A DNA stretch of 40,892 nt. Source: Oscillospiraceae bacterium. GTDB lineage: Bacteria > Bacillota > Clostridia > Oscillospirales > Acutalibacteraceae. The translations under genes and the position numbers were made by a program. The notes beneath the pieces were generated by a model. It made no database searches and was not told the origin of the DNA. It saw nothing but the letters and a program-made list of their open reading frames with translations. Below, in pieces: positions 24,549 through 33,298 of this stretch. Every line of letters starts with the position of its first letter. Within the stretch, counting starts at the first letter, position 1. The stretch is from the NCBI GenBank assembly GCA_015066085.1, contig SVPA01000012.1, positions 1-40,892 of the forward strand, given 5' to 3'.

Positions 24549-24655
24549 AAAAATCACATTCCTTCCAAACTGGGAAATTATAAAAAATTAGTGTTGAATA
24601 AAAGCGAACAATTATATATAATATATGTGGCCAATATATCAAACTATCACAATTT

Positions 24656-24684
24656 AATATAACATTCATGTGATTGTTTGTCAA
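24656..24684 (-). promoter_or_regulatory. Sigma-A promoter of asd-dapA-dapB
   Basis: Minus strand: TTGACA, 17-bp spacer, TATATT. The leader before asd is about 100 bases and A/T-rich; it is too short for a lysine riboswitch and I see no stable fold in it. Confidence 0.8.
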
Positions 24685-24738
24685 ATATATTTTATGCTAA
24701 ACTATATTAATTTGTGACCCTTGGAGTTGTGCATTATT

Positions 24739-25761
24739 ATGAAAACAAGTGATTTTTTCTATAATTTGCCTGAAGAACTTATTGCTCAGACCCCCATTGA
24801 GCCTCGTAACGCTTCTCGGCTTATGGTACTTGATAGAACAAACGGTCAGATTGAGCACACTGTTTTTTCCTCACTTTTTAATTATTTGATAAAAGGGGAC
24901 ACCCTGATTCTTAATAACACCAGAGTTCTTCCCGCAAGAATTTACGGTGTCAAGGAAGATACGGGGGCAAAGGTAGAATTTTTACTTTTAAAGAATTTAG
25001 AAAATAATGTTTGGGAGGTTCTCGCAGGTCCCGGCAGAAAAGCAAAACCCGGAACATCTTTTAAATTTAGCGATAAACTTTCGTGCGATGTAATAGATGC
25101 AACCCCCGAAGGAAACCGCATAATAAAGTTTAACTGTGAGGGCGAGTTTTATTCTTTGCTTGACGAGGTAGGTCAAATGCCGCTTCCTCACTATATAACC
25201 GAAGAACTGAAAAACAAAGAGCGTTATCAAACTGTTTACTCAAAAGAACTCGGCTCGGCTGCCGCCCCAACGGCCGGTCTTCATTTTACCGACGAAATGC
25301 TGTCCAAATTAAAGGAAAACGGTATAAATATCGGTTATGTTACCCTTCATGTTGGTCTTGGAACCTTTAGACCTGTTAAAGCCGAGGATATAAAAGACCA
25401 TAAAATGCACTGTGAACATTATATTATTCCTAGTCAAACGGCTGACCTTATAAATAAAACAAAGTCTGAAGGCGGACGGGTTATTTGCGTTGGTACTACG
25501 AGTTGCCGAACGCTTGAGAGTGCGTTTAAAAAATACGGCTGTATAAAAGAATGTCAGGGTGATACTGATATCTTTATATATCCCGGTTATAAGTTTGGCT
25601 GTATGGATGCACTTATTACTAATTTTCACTTGCCCGAAAGCACCCTTATAATGCTCGTATCTGCTTTTGCGGGTTATGAGAATACAATGTCTGCTTATAA
25701 TACTGCCGTAAATGAAAAATACCGCTTTTTTAGTTTTGGCGACGCTATGTTAATTGTTTAG
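24739..25761 (+). CDS. queA: tRNA preQ1(34) S-adenosylmethionine ribosyltransferase-isomerase
   Basis: Transfers and isomerises the ribosyl part of SAM onto preQ1 in tRNA to make epoxyqueuosine. The 340-residue protein has [60 protein letters not shown], the [10 protein letters not shown] region and NFHLPESTL, all typical of QueA. I chose the ATG at 24739; GGAG at 24723-24726 lies twelve bases upstream, and an in-frame TTG at 24721 overlaps it. It is divergent from asd and followed by tgt nine bases later, forming a queuosine pair. Confidence 0.96.
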   Translation: MKTSDFFYNLPEELIAQTPIEPRNASRLMVLDRTNGQIEHTVFSSLFNYLIKGDTLILNNTRVLPARIYGVKEDTGAKVEFLLLKNLENNVWEVLAGPGRKAKPGTSFKFSDKLSCDVIDATPEGNRIIKFNCEGEFYSLLDEVGQMPLPHYITEELKNKERYQTVYSKELGSAAAPTAGLHFTDEMLSKLKENGINIGYVTLHVGLGTFRPVKAEDIKDHKMHCEHYIIPSQTADLINKTKSEGGRVICVGTTSCRTLESAFKKYGCIKECQGDTDIFIYPGYKFGCMDALITNFHLPESTLIMLVSAFAGYENTMSAYNTAVNEKYRFFSFGDAMLIV

Positions 25762-25769
25762 GAGAAAAA

Positions 25770-26912
25770 ATGGAAAAATCAAAATTTACTTTACTTAAAA
25801 CCGAAGGAAAAGCAAGAAGAGCAACCTTTGAAACCGTTCACGGAACTGTTCAGACCCCCGCTTTTATGAATGTTGCAACCTGTGGCGCAATAAAAGGCGC
25901 CGTTTCTGCTGAGGACCTTAAGGAACTTCACTGTCAGGTAATGCTTTCTAACACCTACCACTTGCACATCCGCCCTGGCGACAGTCTTATAAAAGAATGT
26001 GGAGGGCTACACAAGTTTACTACATGGGAGGGACCAATTTTAACCGATAGCGGTGGTTTTCAGGTCTTTTCTCTTGCCTCGCTTCGAAAGATAAAAGAGG
26101 AGGGCGTTACTTTTTCTTCTCATGTCGACGGCAGAAAAATATTTATGGGTCCCGAAGAAAGTATGCAGATTCAGTCAAATTTAGGTTCAACTATCGCAAT
26201 GGCTTTTGACGAATGTGTTGAAAACCCTGCTGAATATACCTACGCTAAAGAATCCTGTGCAAGAACAACCCGTTGGCTTAAACGCTGTAAAGATAAAATG
26301 GCAGAACTGAATTCCTTACCCGATACGGTCAATCCAAAACAAATGCTGTTTGGTATAAATCAGGGCTGTACCTACTCAGACCTCAGAACTCAGCATATGA
26401 AAGAAATTGCCGAACTTGACCTTGACGGCTACGCTATCGGTGGTCTTGCGGTCGGCGAACCCGCAGAGGTAATGTACCGAGTTATAGAAGATGTTGAACC
26501 CTATATGCCTAAAGATAAAATTCGTTATCTTATGGGGGTTGGAACGCCGTCAAATATTCTTAACGGAGTCGAAAGAGGTGTAGACCTTTTCGACTGTGTT
26601 ATGCCTTCTCGTAATGCCCGTCACGGACATCTGTTTACATGGAACGGAATTATAAATATAAACAACAATAAGTACGCATCGGATATGCGTCCTATTGATG
26701 AAAACTGCGGTTGTCCCGTTTGCAAAAGATATAGCAGAGCCTATCTGCGACATCTTCTTCGAAGCACCGAAATGCTCTCTCAAAGGCTTCTCGTAATGCA
26801 CAATCTATGGTTCTATAACACTCTTATGGAAGAAATAAGAAAGGCACTCGACGATGGACGCTTTACCGAATTTAAAGCCCACTTTGACCCAATACTTAGC
26901 AAAAGAATATAA
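25770..26912 (+). CDS. tgt: Queuine/preQ1 tRNA-guanine transglycosylase
   Basis: Exchanges guanine-34 for preQ1 in GUN-anticodon tRNAs. The 380-residue TIM-barrel protein has NTYHLHIRPG, the catalytic aspartate in LTDSGGFQVFSL, GINQGCTY, the nucleophile region FDCVMPSRNARHG, and the zinc site CGCPVCKRYSRAYLRHL with a later histidine. GGAGAA precedes the ATG. It lies directly after queA and before a terminator. preQ1 synthesis genes (queCDEF) are not in the window, so the organism may make preQ1 elsewhere or salvage it. Confidence 0.97.
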   Translation: MEKSKFTLLKTEGKARRATFETVHGTVQTPAFMNVATCGAIKGAVSAEDLKELHCQVMLSNTYHLHIRPGDSLIKECGGLHKFTTWEGPILTDSGGFQVFSLASLRKIKEEGVTFSSHVDGRKIFMGPEESMQIQSNLGSTIAMAFDECVENPAEYTYAKESCARTTRWLKRCKDKMAELNSLPDTVNPKQMLFGINQGCTYSDLRTQHMKEIAELDLDGYAIGGLAVGEPAEVMYRVIEDVEPYMPKDKIRYLMGVGTPSNILNGVERGVDLFDCVMPSRNARHGHLFTWNGIININNNKYASDMRPIDENCGCPVCKRYSRAYLRHLLRSTEMLSQRLLVMHNLWFYNTLMEEIRKALDDGRFTEFKAHFDPILSKRI

Positions 26913-26916
26913 TTTT

Positions 26917-26955
26917 AAGCACCCAAGAAATATTTCTTAGGTGCTTTGTTTTTAT
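26917..26955 (+). terminator. Intrinsic terminator of queA-tgt
   Basis: AAGCACC, one mismatch, AAGAAA, two-base loop region, TTTCTT, GGTGCTT, then TGTTTTT. Confidence 0.85.
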
Positions 26956-26967
26956 CTTTTGTATTTA

Positions 26968-26996
26968 TTGACTATGTTTTCTATGTGTGCTATAAT
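26968..26996 (+). promoter_or_regulatory. Sigma-A promoter of the acyltransferase cassette
   Basis: TTGACT, 17-bp spacer, TATAAT, just after the tgt terminator and 20 bases before the MBOAT start, with AGGGGAG as ribosome site. Confidence 0.85.
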
Positions 26997-27016
26997 CTTC
27001 AAAAAGGGGAGATTTT

Positions 27017-28423
27017 ATGATTTTTTCATCGCTTGAGTTTCTATATTTATATATCCCCGTATGTCTGTTAATCTATTTTATAATCCCTGCTCATAAACTT
27101 TGGATTAGAAATTTGGCATTACTTTTAGTAAGTTTAATATTTTACGGTTGGTCTGAACCGCTATATATTTTTATAATGATATTTTCAATAGTGGTTGATT
27201 ATACTTGTGGCTATATTGTTGCATTAAATCGTGAAAATAATCGGCAAAAGGCTAAGGCCGCAATGATTGCTAGCGTAGTAATTAATTTAAGTCTGTTATT
27301 CTTCTTTAAATATTTTGATTTTGTTATTGAAAGTTTAGCCCTTATCCCTGCTTTTTCGTCCCTTAAACCTCTCGGAATCGCACTGCCGGTCGGTATCTCT
27401 TTTTATACTTTTCAAACAATGTCTTACACGCTTGATATTTATATGGGTAAGGCAAAATTGCAGAAGAATATATTCTCTTTTGGCTCGTATGTGACAATGT
27501 TTCCGCAACTTATCGCAGGACCTATTGTAAGATACAGTGATGTTGACGCTGACCTGAGAGTCAGAACTCACTCATTTGACAAAGCAGCAAAAGGTGTTGT
27601 TCGGTTTATTTGCGGTCTTGCTAAAAAGGTATTACTTGCAAATGCAGCGGGCTCTTTTTATGAACAGTTTTCATCAAATGTATATTCGTCTGAAAATATG
27701 CTTTCTGCTTGGCTTGGAATAATCTTTTTTGGTTTTCAAATTTATTTTGATTTCTCGGGTTATTCGGATATGGCAATCGGTCTCGGGTATATTTTAGGTT
27801 TTAAATTTCCCGAAAACTTTGACCACCCGTATACTTCGAAAAGCATAAGTGAATTTTGGAGAAGATGGCACATAACTCTCTCGGTATGGTTTAAGGAATA
27901 TGTATATTTTCCACTTGGTGGAAATCGAAAGGGTAAAGGTCGCACCATCTTAAATTTGTTTATTATTTGGTTTCTTACAGGATTTTGGCACGGTGCAGAG
28001 TGGAACTTTATAATTTGGGGACTTTATTTTGGATTACTAATTGCTGCTGAAAAAGCCTTTCTTGGAAGAATACTTGCAAAGACGCCACAAATTCTTGCAC
28101 GGTTATATACACTTATTTTTGTAATGTTCTCGTGGTACATATTTATTTCTTGTGACTTACCTGATGCGGGAGTATATTTATCCTCACTCTTTACAGCACC
28201 TTTTGTTTCAGGCACAGCACTTTACGATTTCCTTCGCTCTTTGTTTTCTCTTTTCATATTTGTTCTAGCGTCTACAAGTATTCCGCTTAGAGTATACAAT
28301 AAATTTAAAGAACGGCTGTTTTTTAAAGTCATAATGTGTATTGTACTGCCTATTGTGCTAGTTTTATGCACTGCTTATTTAGTAGATTCTTCATACAATC
28401 CATTTTTATATTTCAGGTTCTAG
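27017..28423 (+). CDS. MBOAT family O-acyltransferase (AlgI/DltB-like)
   Basis: A 468-residue integral membrane protein with about eleven hydrophobic segments. It moves acyl groups, usually acetyl, across the membrane towards an exported glycan or teichoic acid. Family marks are the N-terminal FFKYFDF..., PVGISFYTFQTMSYTLDIY, FPQLIAGPIVRY, FDFSGYSDMAIGLG and FWRRWHITLSVWFKEYVYFPLGGN (His285), with the invariant histidine of the MBOAT active site in TGFWHGAEWNF (His325). These motifs are those of the AlgI branch. It is the first gene of a four-gene unit whose next two products are extracytoplasmic SGNH/DHHW-type proteins, the expected acceptors or final transferases. The acceptor polymer is unknown; no glycan synthesis genes are adjacent. 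Confidence 0.93.
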   Translation: MIFSSLEFLYLYIPVCLLIYFIIPAHKLWIRNLALLLVSLIFYGWSEPLYIFIMIFSIVVDYTCGYIVALNRENNRQKAKAAMIASVVINLSLLFFFKYFDFVIESLALIPAFSSLKPLGIALPVGISFYTFQTMSYTLDIYMGKAKLQKNIFSFGSYVTMFPQLIAGPIVRYSDVDADLRVRTHSFDKAAKGVVRFICGLAKKVLLANAAGSFYEQFSSNVYSSENMLSAWLGIIFFGFQIYFDFSGYSDMAIGLGYILGFKFPENFDHPYTSKSISEFWRRWHITLSVWFKEYVYFPLGGNRKGKGRTILNLFIIWFLTGFWHGAEWNFIIWGLYFGLLIAAEKAFLGRILAKTPQILARLYTLIFVMFSWYIFISCDLPDAGVYLSSLFTAPFVSGTALYDFLRSLFSLFIFVLASTSIPLRVYNKFKERLFFKVIMCIVLPIVLVLCTAYLVDSSYNPFLYFRF

Positions 28424-28434
28424 GGTGATGACAA

Positions 28435-29982
28435 ATGAATAAAGACTTATTAAATGAAAATTTAAAGACCAACAATAAAAAGATTCGAAATATTATTCTT
28501 ATTGTTGTTTGTGTTGCAATAGTTGTATCGTCAGTGTCTGTAGGTATAGTATTTTTGTCAAACGGAAATCTTTTTGGTAACAACAATTCTTCAGATGAAA
28601 GCACTGCGTCACAAAGTTCTGTTACAACCTCTTCTGATAATGCTTATTCAAGACCGCAGATAATGTGGGGAGATACACCTCTAGACCAGGTGGATTCAAG
28701 TTCTGATATAGGCAACTCTACAGTTTATCCTAGTTCACCTAGTAATCCGGTCATAAATACGGGAAGCGTTACTGTTACTGCAACGGCTACTGTTGCAACA
28801 GGTGTTTGTGTTGTTACAGGCTATTGTTCCCAAAATACCGAAAAAATTGTAGTTTCAGGTGATAATGTTTCAACTACTGAATTTGTTCCTTTTTCAGGTA
28901 AAGATAAAAAATATTTTATGGGACAAGTCAAGTTTACAGCATCATCGGGTATGACTTTTTCAGCAGTGGATAAAGGCGGAAACAAGTTAGCCTATGCTGC
29001 AGAATATGTATATTACAGCCCTCTACAGTCTAATCTTATGTACACAGGGGAATATGTTCCTGTCTTTGGTAAAAACAGCAGAATCCATTTTTACAGTGCC
29101 CTGTTAAGTTACAGTCTTTCTACCTCAAATTTCACTGATAGCATGAAGAATACAGCAGAAAATAACATAGACAGAATCGTTTCTGTTGCTAAAAATGCAG
29201 GTGCTGAACCTATCTTTTTAATAATTCCAACTTCTGCTGATATTTATCCCGAAACATTGCCCTCTGGATTTTCTGAGGCAAAAGGTGACCGTTTGTTCGA
29301 TGAATTTAAGCGTATTGCTGAAAGTAAGGGAGCTAAGGTTATATATCCGCTGTCAACTATGAAAGCGCATAAAAATGATGGTGTAGGATATCAACTTTAT
29401 CAGCATACAGATTCACACTGGTCTACTTATGGTGCATATTGGGGTACATACGATTTATTTAATTATATATCTAAAAAATTCCCAAAAGCCAAGCCTCGAA
29501 CGCTTAAAGAAATGGGATTTTACACAGTTGAGATGAACGGCGGAGATGCACTTTTCAACTTGCCAAACGGTTTGGCTTTTGAAAAGGATAGAAAAAGCGG
29601 ACTTGTTCCTAATTCGAAAATAAGGGAGTTAACCACACTGTACTCGCTTGAAATGCCAACATCGACACTAAAAGACGTGTATCATTCAAATAGTGCGCTC
29701 TACCTAAGTGAAGACAACGCTTCTGCTGCTATTGTTGGTAACAATAAGGGTGACGGACTCCCTACGGCTGTCATTATGCGTGACTCTTTTGGAAAAGTTT
29801 CGTATGATATGATGAATGACCGTTTTAAAACAGTATATTGGGGCGAGTTTGACAATTATGTTTTCCCCTATGATACAATAGTAAACGCTAATCCGGATTA
29901 TGTTATATATATGTATTCTGAGCGTAATCTTCTGAAAATTATGCTTGGAAACTCTAATGCAACAATGCTGAATCTTAGGTAG
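28435..29982 (+). CDS. Membrane-anchored AlgX/AlgJ-like SGNH-type acetyltransferase partner
   Basis: A 515-residue protein: short cytoplasmic N-terminus, one membrane helix (about residues 19-42), a Ser/Thr-rich low-complexity linker (about 45-125), a small beta region, and then an SGNH-like domain (about 200-515). The likely catalytic Asp-x-His is in HTDSHWSTYGAYWG (about 325-327) and a Ser-containing MRDSFG box lies at about 448-453; AlgX/AlgJ/PatB-type partners use the same Ser-His-Asp set. It sits 11 bases after the MBOAT gene, with GGTGAT as ribosome site. It probably passes acyl groups from the MBOAT to a wall or capsule polymer outside the membrane (inference). Confidence 0.8.
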   Translation: MNKDLLNENLKTNNKKIRNIILIVVCVAIVVSSVSVGIVFLSNGNLFGNNNSSDESTASQSSVTTSSDNAYSRPQIMWGDTPLDQVDSSSDIGNSTVYPSSPSNPVINTGSVTVTATATVATGVCVVTGYCSQNTEKIVVSGDNVSTTEFVPFSGKDKKYFMGQVKFTASSGMTFSAVDKGGNKLAYAAEYVYYSPLQSNLMYTGEYVPVFGKNSRIHFYSALLSYSLSTSNFTDSMKNTAENNIDRIVSVAKNAGAEPIFLIIPTSADIYPETLPSGFSEAKGDRLFDEFKRIAESKGAKVIYPLSTMKAHKNDGVGYQLYQHTDSHWSTYGAYWGTYDLFNYISKKFPKAKPRTLKEMGFYTVEMNGGDALFNLPNGLAFEKDRKSGLVPNSKIRELTTLYSLEMPTSTLKDVYHSNSALYLSEDNASAAIVGNNKGDGLPTAVIMRDSFGKVSYDMMNDRFKTVYWGEFDNYVFPYDTIVNANPDYVIYMYSERNLLKIMLGNSNATMLNLR

Positions 29983-29984
29983 AT

Positions 29985-31094
29985 ATGAAAAAGATATTTG
30001 ATAAACTTTTTGTTTTAATAATTTCATTGGCAATACTTATAGTTTCTACTTCGTTTTTTGTGGTTAAGGATTCAAAATTTTCCGCCATGGAGAACAGAAG
30101 TCTTACGTTGTTTCCATCATTTTCTTCTAAGAAACTTATGTCTGGTGAATACACTTTACAGATAGGACGCTATTTTGCAGACCAGTTTCCGTGTAGAGAT
30201 GAGTTTATTTGCATAAAAGCATACTCTGAAATTCTTCAGTTAAAAAGAGAAAATAACGGAGTGATTTTGGCTAAGAATGGTGTTCTGATTCCCAGACCGG
30301 ATAAAGCAGAAGAACGACTGATAGATAACCTTAAAGCAGTTTCAGCCCTTGAAAATAATACCAAAGTTAAAGTTTATGTGGCAGCGCTTCCAAGAACTAT
30401 AGATGTTTTTAGAGAATATTTACCGTCAGGTTATTCAACATCTAGTGATGATTTAATATGGAAAAATTTTAATGAACTGACTGATAAACTTGGTCTTAAA
30501 AGTATTGATATAAAATCACTGCTTTGTGATAGTAATGAGTATTATATGACGGACCACCATTACAATACTCATGGCGCCTATACTACATATGTGAAACTTG
30601 GAGAAACTCTGGGATATAGTCCAAAAAACAAAGATGAATTTAAAATTGAAACGATTTCTGATTCTTTTTGCGGAACATCTATGAGAACATCAGGCTTTTA
30701 TCTGTCAAAAAGAGATACTATAGAGATTTATAGGTATAGCGATGACAGTAAGTATGAAATTGTAGCCGATGGCAAAAATATAGAACTTTATGATTTTGAA
30801 AAACTTGAAACAACCGATAAATATGCAGTTTTTCTAGGTGGGAACCACGAAAGAGTTGACATAGTTCTTCCAAATGCAAATCGTGAAAAACTTCTTCTTG
30901 TTCGTGATAGTTATGCTGATAGTTTAGCGCCTTTTCTTGCACAACATTTTGATATAGTAATGATTGATTTGCGATATTTCTCGGGAAGTGTTGCAGAAAT
31001 TATAAAAACATCTGACATAGATAAAGTTTTAGTGATTGAGAGTATATCTGAAATTTACAGTTCAAAGAACTTATCATTGTTAGAAATGCCTTAG
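29985..31094 (+). CDS. DHHW-family secreted protein, second MBOAT partner
   Basis: A 369-residue protein with an N-terminal signal/anchor helix (about residues 6-27) and the DHHW-family layout: ENRSLTLFPSF..., a conserved IGRYFADQFPCRDEFI segment, VILAKNGVLIPRP, then MTDHHYNTHGAY (about 188-199; the usual final Trp of DHHW is Tyr) and LLVRDSYADSLAPFL (about 304-318). The Asp-x-His and RDS boxes match those of the preceding gene, so the two are distant paralogues of one SGNH-like fold. The start is two bases after the previous stop. Role inferred from neighbours: extracytoplasmic partner of the membrane O-acyltransferase. Confidence 0.82.
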   Translation: MKKIFDKLFVLIISLAILIVSTSFFVVKDSKFSAMENRSLTLFPSFSSKKLMSGEYTLQIGRYFADQFPCRDEFICIKAYSEILQLKRENNGVILAKNGVLIPRPDKAEERLIDNLKAVSALENNTKVKVYVAALPRTIDVFREYLPSGYSTSSDDLIWKNFNELTDKLGLKSIDIKSLLCDSNEYYMTDHHYNTHGAYTTYVKLGETLGYSPKNKDEFKIETISDSFCGTSMRTSGFYLSKRDTIEIYRYSDDSKYEIVADGKNIELYDFEKLETTDKYAVFLGGNHERVDIVLPNANREKLLLVRDSYADSLAPFLAQHFDIVMIDLRYFSGSVAEIIKTSDIDKVLVIESISEIYSSKNLSLLEMP

Positions 31095-31105
31095 GTGATG
31101 TTAAT

Positions 31106-31624
31106 ATGAAAAAATCAATATCGTTTTTGTCATTAATTATAGCGTTTTTACTTTTGCTTTGCGGATGCAAATCTAACGCTCAGTTTCCTTCAACTGTTGG
31201 TTGCGAAGATATTTTAAATGCTGCAATATCTGTTACAAACGCTCCAGAATTTGAACACGAATACTTAAAGTCTAAGAATAATTTAGATTCTTTTTCCTTG
31301 TCTCTTTGGAGTGACGGACTTTTTACCGAGTCAGATGAATTTGCATTACTTGACGATTATGCAATTTATGTTTCTGCAGGAACAACTACATATGAAGTTG
31401 CCGTACTTAAAGCAAAATCTGATGATGATACGGAAAAACTTTTATCGTTAATTGAAAAGAGAAAACTGACAATTTCTCAAGGTGATAAAGGTATGTATGA
31501 CCCCGATTTCCAAATGAGAATGGATAATTCCGTTTTAAAAGTTGATGGTCGTTTTGTAATTTTCTTATTAACCGATAATAATGATGATGCAGTTGCGGCT
31601 GTTGAAGAACTCAAAGTTAAATAA
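31106..31624 (+). CDS. DUF4358-type lipoprotein
   Basis: A 172-residue predicted lipoprotein: basic N-terminus, hydrophobic helix and a lipobox LCGC with Cys21 as the lipidated residue. The mature part is a small acidic domain (ADDDTEKLLSLIEKR-like helix, then a beta strand KVDGRFVIFLLTD and a C-terminal helix) that fits the DUF4358 family, a Clostridia family often found next to MBOAT and DHHW genes. Its function is unknown. It is 11 bases after the DHHW gene, using TAGGTGAT as ribosome site, and closes the cassette; the yajC promoter begins within its 3' flank. Confidence 0.75.
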   Translation: MKKSISFLSLIIAFLLLLCGCKSNAQFPSTVGCEDILNAAISVTNAPEFEHEYLKSKNNLDSFSLSLWSDGLFTESDEFALLDDYAIYVSAGTTTYEVAVLKAKSDDDTEKLLSLIEKRKLTISQGDKGMYDPDFQMRMDNSVLKVDGRFVIFLLTDNNDDAVAAVEELKVK

Positions 31625-31627
31625 TCC

Positions 31628-31655
31628 TTGCAAAACTTTAAATATTGTGTATAAT
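31628..31655 (+). promoter_or_regulatory. Sigma-A promoter of yajC
   Basis: TTGCAA, 16-bp spacer, TATAAT, only three bases after the DUF4358 stop. No terminator is visible between the cassette and yajC. Confidence 0.7.
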
Positions 31656-31687
31656 ATTATTCGTAACATTTTTGGAGGTTTAACAAT

Positions 31688-32008
31688 ATGGATTTAATCT
31701 TATTAGCAAAGCAAACTCAGTCCGGCGGACTTATGGAAACTATTTTAATGATTGTTCCTATTCTTCTTATGTTTGTTGTTATGTACTTTATTATGATTCG
31801 TCCTCAGCGTAAAAAGCAGAAGGAAGAAGAAAAAATGCGTAACAATATTCAAATTGGCGATGAAATTCTTACCATAGGCGGTTTTTACGGAAGAGTTGTT
31901 TCAATCAAAGAAGATGCTCTTGTTATCGAGTCGGTCAGCGACCATACTAAGCAGAAAATTGCTCGTTGGGCAGTTCAGCAGAATATGACCGTTCACGAAG
32001 ATGTTTAG
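31688..32008 (+). CDS. yajC: Preprotein translocase subunit YajC
   Basis: A 106-residue single-pass membrane protein that associates with SecDF. It has an N-terminal membrane helix (about residues 17-36, TILMIVPILLMFVVMYFIMI), the diagnostic RPQRKKQKEEE stretch right after it, and the soluble IQIGDEILTIGGFYGRVVSI segment. GGAGG lies ten bases upstream of the ATG. secD/secF are not in the window. It is followed by its own terminator and by a TIGR04086-type membrane protein, the usual clostridial neighbour. Confidence 0.95.
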   Translation: MDLILLAKQTQSGGLMETILMIVPILLMFVVMYFIMIRPQRKKQKEEEKMRNNIQIGDEILTIGGFYGRVVSIKEDALVIESVSDHTKQKIARWAVQQNMTVHEDV

Positions 32009-32024
32009 TTCTAAATAATTTTTT

Positions 32025-32056
32025 AAGGCAGATAGGTTATCCTATCTGCCTTTTCA
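32025..32056 (+). terminator. Intrinsic terminator of yajC
   Basis: AAGGCAGATAGG-TTAT-CCTATCTGCCTT: twelve-pair perfect stem followed by TT and an A/T-rich stretch. Confidence 0.9.
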
Positions 32057-32100
32057 TATATTTATTTAACTGCTCATATAGTTAACAGGAGGGATTAACT

Positions 32101-32505
32101 ATGAGCAGAGATATTAAATATAACTTGAGTGAGAAGTCGGTTATATACGGACTTTCTTTGTTGGTTGGAATAATTTTCAGCATAGCGTCAATGCTCCTTG
32201 CGGCTGCACTTTGTCTTGCAACAGATATGTCAGAGGAACTATCCTCGCCAATATCTGCGCTTTGTGTCGGGACAGGTGCGCTCGTGTCGGGCTTTTTATC
32301 GTCAAGAAAATTGAAATCGGGCGGACTAATTAACGGAGCAATTTGTGGGCTTGTGCTTTATGCACTTATTTTTTTCTTTTCGTTAATATTCAGCGAGAGC
32401 GGTTTTTCGTTTGTATCATTATATCATGCTTTAATTACTATCATTTCTGCTATGATTGGCGGAGTTTTGGGTGTCTTATCGGCTGCGAAGAAAAAAGTTA
32501 TTTAG
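32101..32505 (+). CDS. TIGR04086-type small membrane protein
   Basis: A 134-residue protein with four predicted membrane helices (about residues 14-37, 48-66, 75-97 and 104-128) and small polar ends; the short loop SSRKLKSGGLINGA between helices 2 and 3 is typical of the TIGR04086 family. Function is unknown. The family is almost confined to Clostridia and normally lies near yajC, as here. AGGAGGG precedes the ATG. In many relatives a SCIFF peptide gene and its radical SAM partner follow; I looked and do not find them here. cwlD follows after 30 bases. Confidence 0.8.
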   Translation: MSRDIKYNLSEKSVIYGLSLLVGIIFSIASMLLAAALCLATDMSEELSSPISALCVGTGALVSGFLSSRKLKSGGLINGAICGLVLYALIFFFSLIFSESGFSFVSLYHALITIISAMIGGVLGVLSAAKKKVI

Positions 32506-32535
32506 TTACCAAGGCATTTAGGAGAGATGATTGGA

Positions 32536-33237
32536 TTGAGAAAATTTGCTGTTTGCTTGATATGTTTTAGTTTAATTATGATATCGGTGTTTACAAATAA
32601 GGAAAATGCGGTTGCCGTACAGTCATCTCCAAAAATAAACAAACAAAAGATAATTCTGGATGCCGGCCACGGCGGGTTTGACGGAGGAGCAGAAGCGTCT
32701 GACGGTACGAAAGAAAAGGACATAAATCTTTCTATTGCCCTTAAAACAAAGTATTTGCTTGAACAGGGCGGTTTTGAGGTAATAATGACTCGCTTAAGCG
32801 ACACAGGAATTGAAACCGACAGCAACCAGTCAATTACAAAGCGAAAGGTTAGCGATATGAAAAAAAGGCTTGAGATTATAAGTTCAAATCCCAAGGCTGT
32901 TTTTGTAAGCATTCATCTTAACAAATTCACGACATCAACCGCTGTTGGTGCTCAGGTTTTTTATTCGCCAAACTCTGAATCATCCGAAATCCTTGCAGAA
33001 TCGTTACAGAGTCGGATTATTAGCCAGATTCAACCTGATAACACAAGAAGGATTAAACGGGCTGATAAATCAATATATTTAATGAAAAACGCTCAAATTC
33101 CGGCTGTAATAGTTGAGTGTGGCTTTTTAAGCAATCCCAGTGAACTTGCTCTGCTGAAAAGCGAAGAGTATCAGAATAAAACAGCATTTTCAATCTACTG
33201 CGGAATATTAGATTATTACAATAGTCAAAAGGCTTGA
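32536..33237 (+). CDS. cwlD: N-acetylmuramoyl-L-alanine amidase CwlD (Amidase_3)
   Basis: A zinc amidase that, in spore formers, removes the peptide from muramic acid so that muramic-delta-lactam can form in the spore cortex. The ~233-residue protein has an N-terminal export helix, then DAGHGGFDGG (zinc His), KEKDINLSIALK (zinc Glu), VSIHLNKF (zinc His) and VECGFLSNPSE (catalytic Glu). Length and single-domain layout match CwlD. I favour the TTG at 32536, nine bases after AGGAGAG; the ATG at 32527 directly abuts that ribosome site. The other CwlD-like amidases of vegetative cells usually carry extra wall-binding domains, absent here. Presence of sigG in the same window supports the sporulation role. 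Confidence 0.88.
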   Translation: MRKFAVCLICFSLIMISVFTNKENAVAVQSSPKINKQKIILDAGHGGFDGGAEASDGTKEKDINLSIALKTKYLLEQGGFEVIMTRLSDTGIETDSNQSITKRKVSDMKKRLEIISSNPKAVFVSIHLNKFTTSTAVGAQVFYSPNSESSEILAESLQSRIISQIQPDNTRRIKRADKSIYLMKNAQIPAVIVECGFLSNPSELALLKSEEYQNKTAFSIYCGILDYYNSQKA

Positions 33238-33262
33238 AAACTGAATATAATAATGTTATTAT
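33234..33262 (+). promoter_or_regulatory. Sigma-A promoter of radA
   Basis: TTGAAA, 17-bp spacer, TATTAT; the -35 box overlaps the cwlD stop codon. The same hexamers and spacing occur in the proposed nusB promoter. Confidence 0.65.
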
Positions 33263-33298
33263 AAATACAGTTATATTTTTGTGATTAGGAGTAAAATA

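Noticed and set aside
24549..24655. Leader of asd considered as a lysine riboswitch
   Set aside because: It is only about 100 bases, very A/T-rich and lacks the multi-helix core of the L box.
28750..28830. Near-repeats encoding alternating Thr/Val/Ala in the AlgX/AlgJ-like gene, considered as a tandem repeat
   Set aside because: The units are short and irregular; it is better described as a low-complexity linker.
32009..32100. Search for a SCIFF ribosomally made peptide near yajC and the TIGR04086 gene
   Set aside because: The gap holds only the yajC terminator and a ribosome site; no Cys-rich short frame is present, nor a radical SAM maturase nearby.
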